Of a DNA stretch of 64,000 bases, positions 47,389 through 59,249 are shown one piece after another; position 1 is the first letter of the stretch; every line of letters starts with the position of its first letter. The translations under genes were made by a program, and so were the position numbers. The stretch is from Rhizophagus irregularis (Eukaryota > Glomeromycota > Glomeromycetes > Glomerales > Glomeraceae). Location of the stretch: the NCBI RefSeq assembly GCF_026210795.1, contig NC_089438.1, forward strand, positions 827,501-891,500, in the 5' to 3' direction. The notes under the pieces are model-generated. The model made no database searches and had not been told where the DNA came from. It saw nothing but the letters and a program-made list of their open reading frames with translations.

Positions 47389-47618
47389 GCTCCAATTTAA
47401 TTATTTGTTTAACGTACCCCCTCCCCCCTATTTTTACAAAAATCTGGATTCTATTAAGCATATAATAATAAATATGCCTCTCTAAATTTAAATTATGATT
47501 TTCCAGAATTTCCCGAATTTTCCCAAAAGTTATATTATGTTTGTTTGTTTATTGTAGACCCCTCCCCCCTCAAACTCTTCATAAATTCTGGACGTTAAAC
47601 AAACAATCAAATTGGAGC
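47389..47618. mobile_element. MITE-like element with 27-bp inverted ends
   Basis: Arms 47389-47415 and 47592-47618 match in inverted orientation at 25 of 27 positions (GCTCCAATTT, then ATT.TTTGTTTAACGT). Inside, CCCCTCCCCCC occurs near both arms, in the same orientation. No coding capacity. Confidence 0.7.
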
Positions 47619-48488
47619 GCCCTTAGTTATCAAACTAACCATTTTTCTCAAAATAAAATAAAAAATAAAATAAAATAAAATGTTCGTGCTTCGTTTCTTA
47701 GTGTTGTGACAACTTGAAAAAAATTTTAATTTGGCCAAGTCTAACATGTTTTTTATCAGATAAGAACGAGAATTCTTTATGAATAAGATAACTTAAAATA
47801 ATCCTCAAATTTTAAATAAAAAAAAAAAGAAAATGTTTAATATTTGTCATAAATTGTAAAATGAATTTAACTTGAAGGCCTTGCACTGTTTGTTTTATTG
47901 GTTCAAACTGTTAGGCAACTTTTTTTTTGATCATTTACCAATTCTGAATTAAGATAAGAAGATTAATCATTAAAGCATTTTTTTTTATACTTTTCAACCT
48001 AATATACTTACATATGCTCTTTAATTTATATTGTACACTATATTTTATAAATTATAAGCAATAATTCCTCGAAGACTAACTTTTTTACATTGTATCATTA
48101 GCAAGGAAATGGACAAAATTTTTTATGTTGTATTACTATCACAAAAGTCGTACTACGTTTTAAATAATAAGAGTTATTCCGAAATTATGTCACGTTGTAC
48201 CTGTCTTATAGTGTGATCTATTCAATGATACATGACACCGCATCCATAGAATTCTTTGCTGGTGTTCTTGTTAAGTCCATTCGAAAAATCTTTTCCATGT
48301 TACAGTTCTAGATTAGTTATTTAGACTTTCTTAGTACGATTCTTATAATTAGAAACTTCTACGGATTATATTATTATGGAATTTTCGAATTCGGATTAAA
48401 AACTCCTTGCTTAGAAAAAAATATATATATTTAGGTTTTTTGTCTCAAGCAAAAGAGATTAATTTTTTTTTTTAAAAAAAAATTAACG
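47619..48488. other. intergenic, upstream of kinase 3
   Basis: AT-rich; no defined promoter element found. Confidence 0.45.
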
Positions 48489-50480
48489 ATGGATCAATTA
48501 ACAAATCATAAAACTGATTTATTATTATCAGACAACACATCTTTAGACCTGCCACAACAAACTACAATTAAACCAAATCGTAAACCTAAAATGACGATAT
48601 TATGCAGCGAATGTAACCAAATAAGGAAACGTTCAAATGAAAATCATCAGATTTGTCAAGTTTGTTATAAAGCGAAATCAGTATATATACCAAGTGGGAA
48701 CAAAGTTATTGATGATTTTATTAAGCATACATTAATTAGTGGCAATAAATTAGCTGGAAAAATGGTGTTTGTACCTTATGATCAATTCAAAAATGTAGAA
48801 TTCATTGCTGAAGGAGGTTTTAGTAAAATTTATAAGGCTACTTGGATTGATGGTCCAATAATGCATGAGTGGAATAATGTAAAAAATAAATATAAAAATT
48901 ATAAAGTCGTTCTTAAAAAGCTTAATAATTCTAAAGGTATTACATCTAAGGAGTTAAATGAGGTGATTATAGTTATTTATTAACTTAAATTTGAGTTAAG
49001 TTATTAATAAACTTTTTATTTTAGCTCAAGATATTTCATGAATTTTCTTTAAATTGGAAAATGACGGGTTCTAATAGAAATAATGTTAGTAGATATTTTG
49101 GGATTACCCAAGATCCTGTTACCAAAGATATCATGATTGTTATGCCACATTATAAATTAGGTGATTTGACAAACTATATAACTAATAATTTTTATAGTAT
49201 TGAATGGGTGTCAAAGTTGTATAAGTTAAGTCAAATAGTAACGGGTCTTATCAATATACATAGTGTAAATATTTTACACAGAGATTTTCATAGTGGAAAT
49301 ATCTTTTTTCGTGATAAGTATAATACACAGAGTGTATATTTAGGTGATTTGGGATTAAGTAAATCTGCAACTGAAATTACGGACGATGATAATAACAAAG
49401 AGAATTATGGTATCATTCCTTATATGGCTCCAGAGATTTTTAAAGGAAAAAAATATACCAAAGAATCAGACATATATAGTTTTGGTATGATTATGTGGGA
49501 ATTTATGACAAGTAGAAGGCCTTTTTGGGATAGAAGTCATGATACAGAACTTATAATAGAAATATGTGATGGTTTAAGACCACCAATTGTTACAAATGCG
49601 CCCAAAGGGTATATTGAATTAATGAAAGAATGCTGGCATTCTGATCCTAATAAAAGACCAGTAGCTACTGATATTTTTGATAGACTTGATAAAATGTGGA
49701 AGGGTGAATTAGTACCAGCAGAGAAAACTAAAATTATACAGTCGTTAGATATTGGACCTGTAACAAAAAATAATCCAGGTGCTATTTATAGAAGTAGATC
49801 TTTGAGTGGTATGATTCAATCTGCAATGTTTACAATGTCTACAAGAAGTTTAAGAAGTCAATCTATAACTGCAGAATTTGGTAAATATAATAATGCTGAA
49901 TAAGCTTTAATAAAAACAAAATTAATAATATACTTAATATACTCTACTTCGTTACCATTTAGAACTATCCAATTATCATCAAAAAAACGATATATCATTT
50001 AATGGTAATTATTTATTTAAGGTTAATATAATTTTAAGTAATATTAATAAGTTTTATTTTTTAAGATAAAAGAAAGTTCGACGCCACTCAAATTGAAAAC
50101 AGTTTTAATGATGAAGGTATGACAAAAGTCAAAAATTATATATAAATGTGAATGAATTCAATATTTACTAATTTAAAATTTCCAGATAAATTTATTAAAA
50201 AGGTTAAATTAATCGAAAATGAAAATAATGGTAAAATATTTCGCGTATTTGTAATAAAAATAATTTGTGCTTATATTTAATTATTTTTCGTTTTCATTTA
50301 TTTAGATTATACTACGCAAGAATTTGAATTGGACATAGATATAGATTCTGAACAATTCATCGATGATAAAAGTAAGTGATGTGCTTATTATATTTTCAAA
50401 AAATTTTTATTATCTTAACCTAATTTCTTTAAATTTAAAATATAGGATATACTACACTTGAAAATGATTTTGATATATGA
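48489..50480 (+). CDS. protein kinase, same family (kinase 3)
   Basis: Seven exons: 48489-48962, 49025-49880, 49963-50004, 50066-50116, 50186-50230, 50306-50371 and 50446-50480 (522 aa). The N-terminal Cys pairs are CSEC (39-42) and CQVC (56-59). The kinase domain has glycine loop GGFSKIY (109-115), VVLKK with Lys143 the likely ATP lysine, and a canonical catalytic loop LHRDFHSGN (Asp245, Asn250). It also has DLG (266-268) and MAPE ending at 295. The tail has a diverged version of the family motif (AIYRSRSLSG) in place of YTSRLLDFKNLPEP. It is extended by five small exons, the middle four of 42, 51, 45 and 66 nt, all phase 1 at both ends, giving an acidic terminus. If the intron at 49881 is kept, the protein stops at 49903 (GKYNNAE). 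More diverged from kinases 1 and 2 than they are from each other. Confidence 0.88.
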
Positions 50481-51618
50481 ATGTCGGTCTTTATTGAAAC
50501 TTATTAGAGATTTATATTTTTTCTTTTTATGTTATTATTTTTTTTAAGTTTTATATTATTATTTATTAAACATTATATAAATTATATATAAAAAATAAAT
50601 TTATTGATATTTCAAATATAGTATAAAAAAGTTTAATACAAAATACAAAAAATAACCTTATTAATAAGCGTCAATTATAAAGTGGTAGCAAGCTTTGAGA
50701 AGCCAAATTGTAATAATCCAGCGTAATTTTGAATTTTTGCATCGTTCATTATATTAAATGTTTTAGTTAATAAATGTTTATTCACCAAAAATTCGGTAAA
50801 AATTACTAATATAAAGTCATTTATGATTTATGACCTAACGAAAACTTTTACAATATTATCTAATTTATTCATGAAATTTTTTTAAAAATTTTTTCGGTAT
50901 TAATTTTTTCGATTAAATACGATAGATTTATTTCTATTATATGAAATTATGTTTATTGAAAAAAAAATCATTATATATGTATAGCCAAATATAAAAGAGA
51001 ATTGCATTTTTGTAAAAACAAATTTAATAATTTATTCCTTCCCTCATGAAGAGAAAGAAGTGTTTAGATTTCTGTAACCAAGTCAATGTATTTATTTGCG
51101 AAACCTTTGAATTGGTTTAATTATCATATAATATATTGATAATAAATTATTTTTAATATATCATTTTTTTTTATCTAATGGAACAGATAAATTTTGTTTA
51201 TTTTGTACGTTTAAAATAGTTCCATAAGTATTTTTAATTTTGATTTAAAATATACTTTTTTTATAATGATGAATATTTTTCATACGAGTATTTAATAAAA
51301 ATCACGAATATATGCACTAATAATAAAAATAGAAAAATTTTTCTTAAAAAATATTTATAGAAATAAAAAAGATAAGAATATGAATTATAATAAATATGAA
51401 TTTTAAATTTAAGAAAAATCATTATAAAATATAAATCTTATCTGTCATGATATCAAAATAAAATTCTGTTACAGCCGGTAAAAGAATTTTAAATTAAAAA
51501 GTTAATTCCTGAAAATTGAACTTTATCAATGGCAAAATTGTTATACAGTATATTCAATAAAACTAAATTCAATTAGTTATACAAAATTTTATACAGTATA
51601 ATAACAAAATTTTAATTC
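50481..51618. other. intergenic, no gene seen
   Basis: AT-rich spacer between the convergent kinase 3 and BTB-TLDc genes. Nothing recognised. Confidence 0.5.
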
Positions 51619-53074
51619 TTATACAATTTGAAATACTTCAAATTCTTCCACGGTAAATACATTTTCAGTTTTTCTAATCAATTTTTCATAGAAATTTTTT
51701 TTACTAAGACAAAAACTACCAAAATCATAACTCATCCCCAATATAGTAAGATCGTTCCAACCAAATGATGGACCACTAAAAATCCCATTAAATGTAGCAT
51801 AACATTCATTCATTACACGACTTAAAATATAATTCTCAATTCTATCATCATTATCAAAAGAGAATATAAAACTATCTTTAGTAGTTCCATAACTACCATC
51901 AGACCTCCATTCAACTGGATTATATCCCCCGAGAATTTCGTTACTATCTTTCGCTTTAATAACTGTTACTGTACGATATCGATTATCACAAGTTTCATGA
52001 AATTTTTCTCCTGAAAATCCGTCACGAGATCCGCGAAATAATAATTGGAATTTATATGGAGAATTTAACTTGTCCATAATTTCTAATCTATTGATCCATT
52101 TCGAGATTAATTCAATATGTTGATATGTAATAATTTTTGAATCAATAGTTGACTTGTTATTAGGATCCGATAGACTTAAATAAAATTTTAATAAATCTTT
52201 ATACATTTCCTTTGACAAAATTCTTTTATAAGGTAATACTTTATCCATAAATTCTTTTGAAGTTAAGTTATAAAAATTAATAAAAGGAATACATTGTTGT
52301 AAAGTATTCTTTAAAGTATTGAAATCATCCTTTGAATAGTTTTCGACATCAGAAGGAAGTTCAGGATGTTGAGCAAGTCCCCATTTAAGAACATTATTCC
52401 AAATTTTAATGTTACTAATTTGAAGTTTATCATTTTGAATAACTGAAATTAAAAGATTTTCTGGAATCAAAGAGAAGTTTGTTGAATTGAATAACTTATC
52501 TGGTTCTTTGGTTATTAAATCAGTACAATATTTTTGTAGTTCAAAGAACGAATTATTTTCAAAACTCATTTGATATATCAAATCAAGATTTTTTTCCATC
52601 CATTGTTTTTTGTTTTCGATCAAAAATGATTGTAAATATGTTATTAATTCCTGTAGATTAAGTTCATTGGCAGCAACTAGAATTTTAATTATATCTAAAG
52701 TATCATATTCTTTTAAAGTAAGACTTCCACAATAAAGATACCTAGAAAAAATAGAAATTAAAGAAATTAAAGGATTATTCAATAAAAATTATCAACCATT
52801 TTATATTTCTGTACCTTAAAATTATTTGAAAAATCTCTGGTAAAATATTTGGTAATTTAATATGCATCAAAGTTCCATCATTTTTCTTTATATTATTAGT
52901 TGATAAAATTCTTTGTAAATAAGAAGAACGATAATATAGAATTACCATATGAGCTCGAAATATTTTTACGTAAGGATCTTTACCAACTTCAATGGTAATA
53001 TCATAAAATTCTTCATCATTTAAAATTTCAAATAAATTTTGTGTTAACTTTGGTAAAAGTTTATTGTCAACCAT
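51619..53074 (-). CDS. BTB-BACK-TLDc domain protein
   Basis: Two exons on the minus strand, 53074-52815 and 52741-51619, joined in phase within an Arg codon (460 aa). The BTB domain (about residues 18-105) shows YDITIEVG, FRAHMVIL and SSYLQRIL followed by RYLYCGSL. BTB folds dimerise and often bind cullin-3. The middle helical part (about 120-250) fits a BACK-like linker. The C-terminal TLDc domain (about 275-455) has FQLLFRGSRDGFS, GGYNPVEWRSDGSYGTTKDS, FIFSF and ILGMSYDFGS. TLDc proteins are linked to oxidative-stress protection and V-ATPase regulation. BTB-TLDc genes are greatly expanded in Rhizophagus, so the exact job of this copy is unknown. The ATG at 53074 is preferred over 53116 because the extra residues are only a Lys/Leu run encoded by a T-rich stretch. 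Confidence 0.9.
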
Positions 53075-55675
53075 TTTTTTTTTTTTTTTTAATAATTTTA
53101 AATGTAACAAGAACAAAATCCAAATTTGTAAATGTCAACCTTTTATAATAATTGTACTCTGTGCAACATCAAATTTGTATATTTTCATGCACATGACAAA
53201 TTGCGCAACACTTATTCAAACTCGATATTTTTGAAAAATTTACTATTAACTTTAAGCATAATTATCTTTCAGTGCCGGAATTATAATAATGTCAGTCAGT
53301 AAAATAATTTCCTGACCAGAATTATCAAAATTATCCATAAAAGGTTGTGTAATAATATAACTTTGGTTTGTGACTTTGTGTTATTAATATTTTTTATAAT
53401 CATATACGATAAAATGCTCATACTGTATCTAATGATATATCTAAACTTAGAATCATCATCTCAATATATCGAAAAACGCTTGAAAACTACAAAAAAAACC
53501 AATATACTACATACTTCACTTGATGCATTAAAGTTTTAACATACTAATTCTTTAATATTGAAATACATTAATTCAAAAGAAAAAATCTCATTTTTCGCTT
53601 ACTATTCCATAGGACACAACTCTTGAATGTTGTAAAGCTTAGATTTATGGTTGATAAAATGTTCAATAAAACTTTTATATGCTTAGACGAAGCTATATAC
53701 TAATTTAGATATATTTTTTTTTGATAATGTAAATCTGATTTCTTAAATAGCTGTATCGAACATAGTGGAAAGTTCTTTCAGCGGATCATATTTCAAACTT
53801 AGTTGTAGTAAATACAATGATTCACGTAACCATATACATTCGACAATAAATCTTAATCTTGGCTAGAACTATAAAATTTTAATTCTGGTTTACGTTTAAT
53901 AAATATTTTTATACTCAAGCTTCTGATATCTTTCACTTAAAATGAAAATTTGAATTTAGTATGAAATTGTGTAGTCCGGGTGATTATATTTAAATAAACA
54001 ATGATGAATTGATATTAAATTGATTGTTTGATCACAAAATACCGAAACCAACGATCAATGTTACGCATATAATAATAGAGTTGAAATTTTAAAATAATTT
54101 TTTTTTTTTTTAATCGGATTTTCACTAATTAAAAATTTTCATCCGGATTAAAATCATTATATAAATCCGGATGACGGATTCCATCCAGATCGAAGAGAGT
54201 AATAAAGGGTTTGAGAAAGTAATATTGTATACTTTTTTTTTGCTGTTAAAATTTAGTAAATAATTTTTGAAATCGGGAAGCATTTCTTATATTATTATTC
54301 CCAAATGTTTATTGTCCTCTACATATAACTTTGTCAAAATAAAGTTTGACGAAATATTATTACAATTCTCTGCTAAATTTGGTATATGGTACCAAATTTG
54401 CGGAACGTATCTTTATAAATTTCCCAATTATATATTGATCACTGTAATGCCGTGAATTACCTAGTGAATTTATTAATTGTGAGGCGTAGTATTATATTTA
54501 GTTTTAGTATATAAATTTTTATAGTATTCTTATTTATTGTGGTCCGGAATGACCTTAAACTATCGAATATGTTCGAATATGAGGTAATGTTTATTAGTGA
54601 AGAATGGGATCATATGGATTATTATGTTTATCAAATTCAATGGAGTAGTGAATTTATTATGATCAATGGAAATGGTACAACTTAGTTACTTATAAAAAGG
54701 AGGTAAATTCGACCATTTAAGAGGAAGAATTAACTATCTTATTTTACCCGTTAGATTAGCTATTTCGATTCTTTTTGCCGTTTTCTTATGATGAAAACGA
54801 GACACATTAATTAATTTAATGGTATATTTAAGGGATTAATATGGGGAAATTATCGCATTTTAATTTTAGAAATTATTTTATTAGGAAATATCATTAAACC
54901 AAGCATTATTATATTATTTTGTTATATTTTTGTATTAATAATAAAGTATCTTTTGTTAACGCTCTCAAGGTGACAACATGGTTTACCATGGGCTTGAACG
55001 TTACATCACCCAAAATTCAACTAAATCGGGTCTATCCAAGTAATATATAAATAATGAGAATGATCCTCAAATTATTCTAAACGTAAAGTGAGAAAGAACT
55101 GCTAAAAAAGAAACATAATTTAAGTAAAAATGTGTCAAATAAAGAATTAAATTAATGACTTTATGTATTTTTTATTTAAATGAAGTTAATAACATATTGA
55201 AATCTTAATAAACTTATACATGACAAATTAATATTATTAATTTATTTCTATTTCTTGCTATTTTGTGACTTCCTTTTATATCCTTGTGTCTATAATTTAT
55301 ACTCTTTTACTATGAAAAAAATTGGAAAAATCGTTAAATAAATTAATTAAATAAATAAATATTTATTAATATTAACTGGAATAGTCACTTACACGATAGG
55401 ATGAAAAGATAACTGCTTTTACTTGAAATTACAAAAAGCCAGATTTTTTTTTCGAAGTGGCACTAACTGGCTGTGCCACAACAGATTTGACTGCGCCTAG
55501 TGATCGACATAGCCGCATGTGATAAATTTAATGTGATCACAAATCATAACAGATAATGACTTTACGTTGAATAATATTGAATAATTGTGAGACAATCAGA
55601 ATTGTTATAACAACTCATTCGATGTAACTTGCAAATTCGAAAACCCTTTTTCTCTTCTTTCCTTTCTCTTAACAT
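53075..55675. other. intergenic, no gene seen
   Basis: AT-rich. Contains an 11-bp perfect inverted repeat TCATCCGGATT/AATCCGGATGA at 54139-54174 and a GTGGCA...TGCCAC hairpin at about 55459-55481. Both may be traces of small elements. A pyrimidine-rich stretch directly precedes the next gene. Confidence 0.45.
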
Positions 55676-57337
55676 ATGGCATGTTCAAAGATATTTCTAG
55701 GAGATTTACCAGAATTAACAAATGGAATTATACAATATCTTCATCATGATTATAAAACACTATATTCGTGTATATTAGTTAATAGATTATGGTGTCATTC
55801 AGCAATTCCATTATTATGGGAAAATCCATTTTCAAATAAATTTCTTAAAAATTATCACTTTATTGAAATTTATTTACATAATTTAAATGATGATGATAAA
55901 ATAAAATTAAATGAATATGGAATTAATAATGATTTAATTCCTTCAAATACATTATTCAATTATCCTAGTTTTATTCAACATTTTACTACACGTAAATTTA
56001 ATAATTCTATTAGAAATTGGGAAATAACTATTAATCAACATTCCAATTATACTATACAATCATCAAACTTTATAAAATTTATTTATAAGTCATTATTTCT
56101 AATATTCATTGAAAATGAAGTAAATTTATATAGTTTAAAAGTTTCATTATTTACAGATGAAGAACGTGAATATTTTGTTGATACTCTTGAATTAATTTTA
56201 CAAAATCAAAATTTCTTTAATAATATCAAAATTTTGAAACTAGTTTCTATATCAGCTGAAACTTTATTAAAATTTTCAAAAATTCTCAACTCTAATTGCA
56301 ATTCAATTTCATCACTTTATCTTAAATTCTTATATCAATATTGTTTTGAATTCCCATATAATACTAACAATCAAATGATGAAATCAAGTTTATCACAAAT
56401 TATTAATTCTCAAAAAAATCTTAAAAAGATTTTACTTAATTTTAATGGATTTCCTTTGTATAATTCATTATTATCATTAAAAAATTCTAATTGTTTAAAT
56501 ACATTAAATACAATTATATTTTATTGTATTAGTTTTAAAAATATAATTGTTTTATTAAATGAAGCATTTAATCAATTGAATGTTTTAGAATCAGTCCATA
56601 TTATTTTTTGTTCTTATTTAAATACTGAATTTATTCAACAATTTATTAATATTACTAAACCATTTAAATTAAAATCTTTATTCTTGAATAAAGTATTACA
56701 AATTGAATCATTAGAACTTCTAATACAAATCTTTGGTAACAATATAGAAGATTTTGGAATTAAGAAAATAGATGAATCACAACAATTACTTCAATTGCTT
56801 GGATTAGTTATAACATATTGCTATAAAATTAAATTTTTATATTTATCTTTTTGGTTAAATAGTCAAAATATTAATTTAATATTTAATTTAATTGAAAATA
56901 TTAAACAGAATCTTAAATATCTTTTCATTGAAATCTCTGATTTTAGTAGTGTTTATTTGAGTTCAATTTTATTACTAAATTTAGGACAAATTCTCCCTTT
57001 TAAATTAGAATATTTGAATTTGAATCTTGTAATTGACAGAAATGCTTTAGAAGCTTTCTTAAAGAATTCACAAAATACTTTTATTAAAAAATTGTTAATT
57101 TTTAATAGAAGTATGAAAAAAGGTGAAGATATTTTCCCTTGTATAAAGGAATATATTATGAAAAAGAAGAGGGTTAAATATTTGGCTATTTCAGATAATT
57201 TTTATGAAAACTCTGATTTGTCTCTCCTAGAAGATAAAGTAAATGAATCTAAATTATATGATGTTCAACTTTTAAATTATTTTAGTTTAAATATTAATAT
57301 TGAAAATTTTATTTTTAATGATGATAATGTGCAATAA
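55676..57337 (+). CDS. F-box protein
   Basis: Single-exon frame of 553 aa. The N-terminal F-box (about residues 8-52) reads LGDLPELTNGIIQYLHHD, then CILVNRLWCHSAIPLLWENP. This is the pattern by which such proteins bind SKP1 in SCF ubiquitin ligases. The rest is a long leucine, isoleucine and asparagine-rich region of irregular repeats about 25-30 residues long, likely an LRR-like solenoid for substrate binding. The sequence is very AT-rich, with Asn/Ile/Leu codons dominating. Intronless F-box genes of this type are abundant in arbuscular mycorrhizal fungi. No disabling change is visible; substrates are unknown. The ATG lies immediately after a CT-rich leader. Confidence 0.88.
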   Translation: MACSKIFLGDLPELTNGIIQYLHHDYKTLYSCILVNRLWCHSAIPLLWENPFSNKFLKNYHFIEIYLHNLNDDDKIKLNEYGINNDLIPSNTLFNYPSFIQHFTTRKFNNSIRNWEITINQHSNYTIQSSNFIKFIYKSLFLIFIENEVNLYSLKVSLFTDEEREYFVDTLELILQNQNFFNNIKILKLVSISAETLLKFSKILNSNCNSISSLYLKFLYQYCFEFPYNTNNQMMKSSLSQIINSQKNLKKILLNFNGFPLYNSLLSLKNSNCLNTLNTIIFYCISFKNIIVLLNEAFNQLNVLESVHIIFCSYLNTEFIQQFINITKPFKLKSLFLNKVLQIESLELLIQIFGNNIEDFGIKKIDESQQLLQLLGLVITYCYKIKFLYLSFWLNSQNINLIFNLIENIKQNLKYLFIEISDFSSVYLSSILLLNLGQILPFKLEYLNLNLVIDRNALEAFLKNSQNTFIKKLLIFNRSMKKGEDIFPCIKEYIMKKKRVKYLAISDNFYENSDLSLLEDKVNESKLYDVQLLNYFSLNINIENFIFNDDNVQ

Positions 57338-59249
57338 TCTAAATCATTTCAATAAAATTATATCATTGTTAATGCTTTGAATTGTAATAATTTGTAGGGA
57401 TTTATTATAAGTTCACTTCTTTCATGATACTTTAATTATTTTTAGTAATGAAGTAATTTTACTTATGCTTTAATTAGTACATAAATTAGCTGGTAATAAA
57501 ACAATGTTATTATTTCAAAAAATATTATTTAAAAAATGATAAAATATGTTAAACCTAAAAGTTATTTGTTATTTTAATAACATTTATAATTGTTGCTTCA
57601 AAAAACGATTTTATTGATAGTTATATTTCTTTATTGTATTATTTTTAAATATAAATGCAGAAAAAAATCATCTGACTAAAATATATGGTATATGGGACAT
57701 GTAGCCCTTGAACTTTTTCTATTACACACAGGGATTTTCAAAGGATTAGTATCAAAAAATCATAAATATCAATTATTAAAGACAGATAATATAGCATTTT
57801 AATTAGGCTAACTGAGAAATGCAATAATCTGGCATATCATGCATAAATAATTGGCATACTTTACATTGAATAGTTGCATAAGAAAAAAATTCCAGCCCTA
57901 TGTATAAATAATTAGTGTGTATTTCATTGTATATTTGCATCAAAAAAAAAAGATATAGCTCTCAATAATCAATTCTTTTTTATTCTCAAATATTTATTAT
58001 CCTATTAGACAATAAAATTTAGCAATAACCTATAACATATTGTAAGAAGGGTAATACTTTAATAATTTGTCACAGTAAAACAATGATCTTTTAACACATT
58101 ACTTGCTTTTTAATAATGAAAAAACCAAGATATTATTCGAGTCACTTTAAAACTGTGATAAAAATAAAAGAAAACAGAATCATTTCTGGATTTTTCTGTA
58201 TGATAAATAAATTTTCAAGGATAGTCTGATATTGAGCTCTCTCATTATTATTATCATTGATATATAAAAAAACATTTAAGGAACTTTATAACCCATTAAA
58301 TATTTATTTGTACTTGATTTATGATAAAGAAGCAATTAAGTAATAAAATTATTTTTTCCTTTCTATAAGATAACGTGCAGAAATTAACAACAGCAAGTAT
58401 ATGAATCGTTCTGATTATCTTCATTTTTGATGTGTAATAATATTTAGTAACTTTGTTTCCAATAATGAGTAATTAGAATTTTTACTGATCATATTACTTA
58501 ATTTATGTATTAATATTAATTATATTATCATAACTTATATGTTGAATAATGTATCTTGTTAATAAATAAAATAATATTTTTTTAAATGATCATGCAAAAT
58601 AATGATTTCTTTTTTTAAAAAAATATCATGTGGTTATAAAATAAATTGATGATTTTTTTTAATATACAATTTCTAAAAATTTTTGTTTTGTTGGGTTTAA
58701 AATTTTAAAAAAGTTATGAATGGTCAGCTCAGGTTATTATGAATATAATGGGTAATTTATCTTCTTTATTGAAATATAGAAAGCTACTTCCAGAGATTTT
58801 TGTTTTTCTTATAATATTGTAGTCACTTTCTTTGCATAATACCAACTTAAATATTACTCATTAGGAGTAAACTAAGTTTGCTATTTTGTTTTTGTGATCG
58901 TGTAGTAATTCTTTTTTGAATGATAACTATTTCATTATTGATTATAAATTCATTATTTTTTCAGTTTTTTAATACATTTAAGCAATAAGTCTATTACTAT
59001 CATTATATATATTTGCCTTTTCACTTTTGTCATCTTTTTCAGAAATATCATTATTATCAATCTTTTTCTGTTTTTTATATCTCCATAATAGAAATTTGAT
59101 TATTTATTTCAAATTCCTTATTATCAATATTATAAATATTTTATTAGCATCACATCACCACTTGGCATCTGCTCATTAATTTTTTTAATTATCTGAATTT
59201 TTTCTTTTTATTATAAATAAATCTTCTGAGTGCATAAAATTGAAGTTTG
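57338..59249. other. CpG-poor intergenic DNA
   Basis: Almost no CG dinucleotides. Minus-strand reading gives short open pieces (for example DNNDISEKDDKSEKANIYN at about 59030) that may continue the relic described next, but no reverse transcriptase or integrase motif is visible. Confidence 0.4.

Noticed and set aside
47255-47465. Overlapping 68-codon frames on both strands
   Set aside because: No motifs; they run into the MITE at 47.4 kb.
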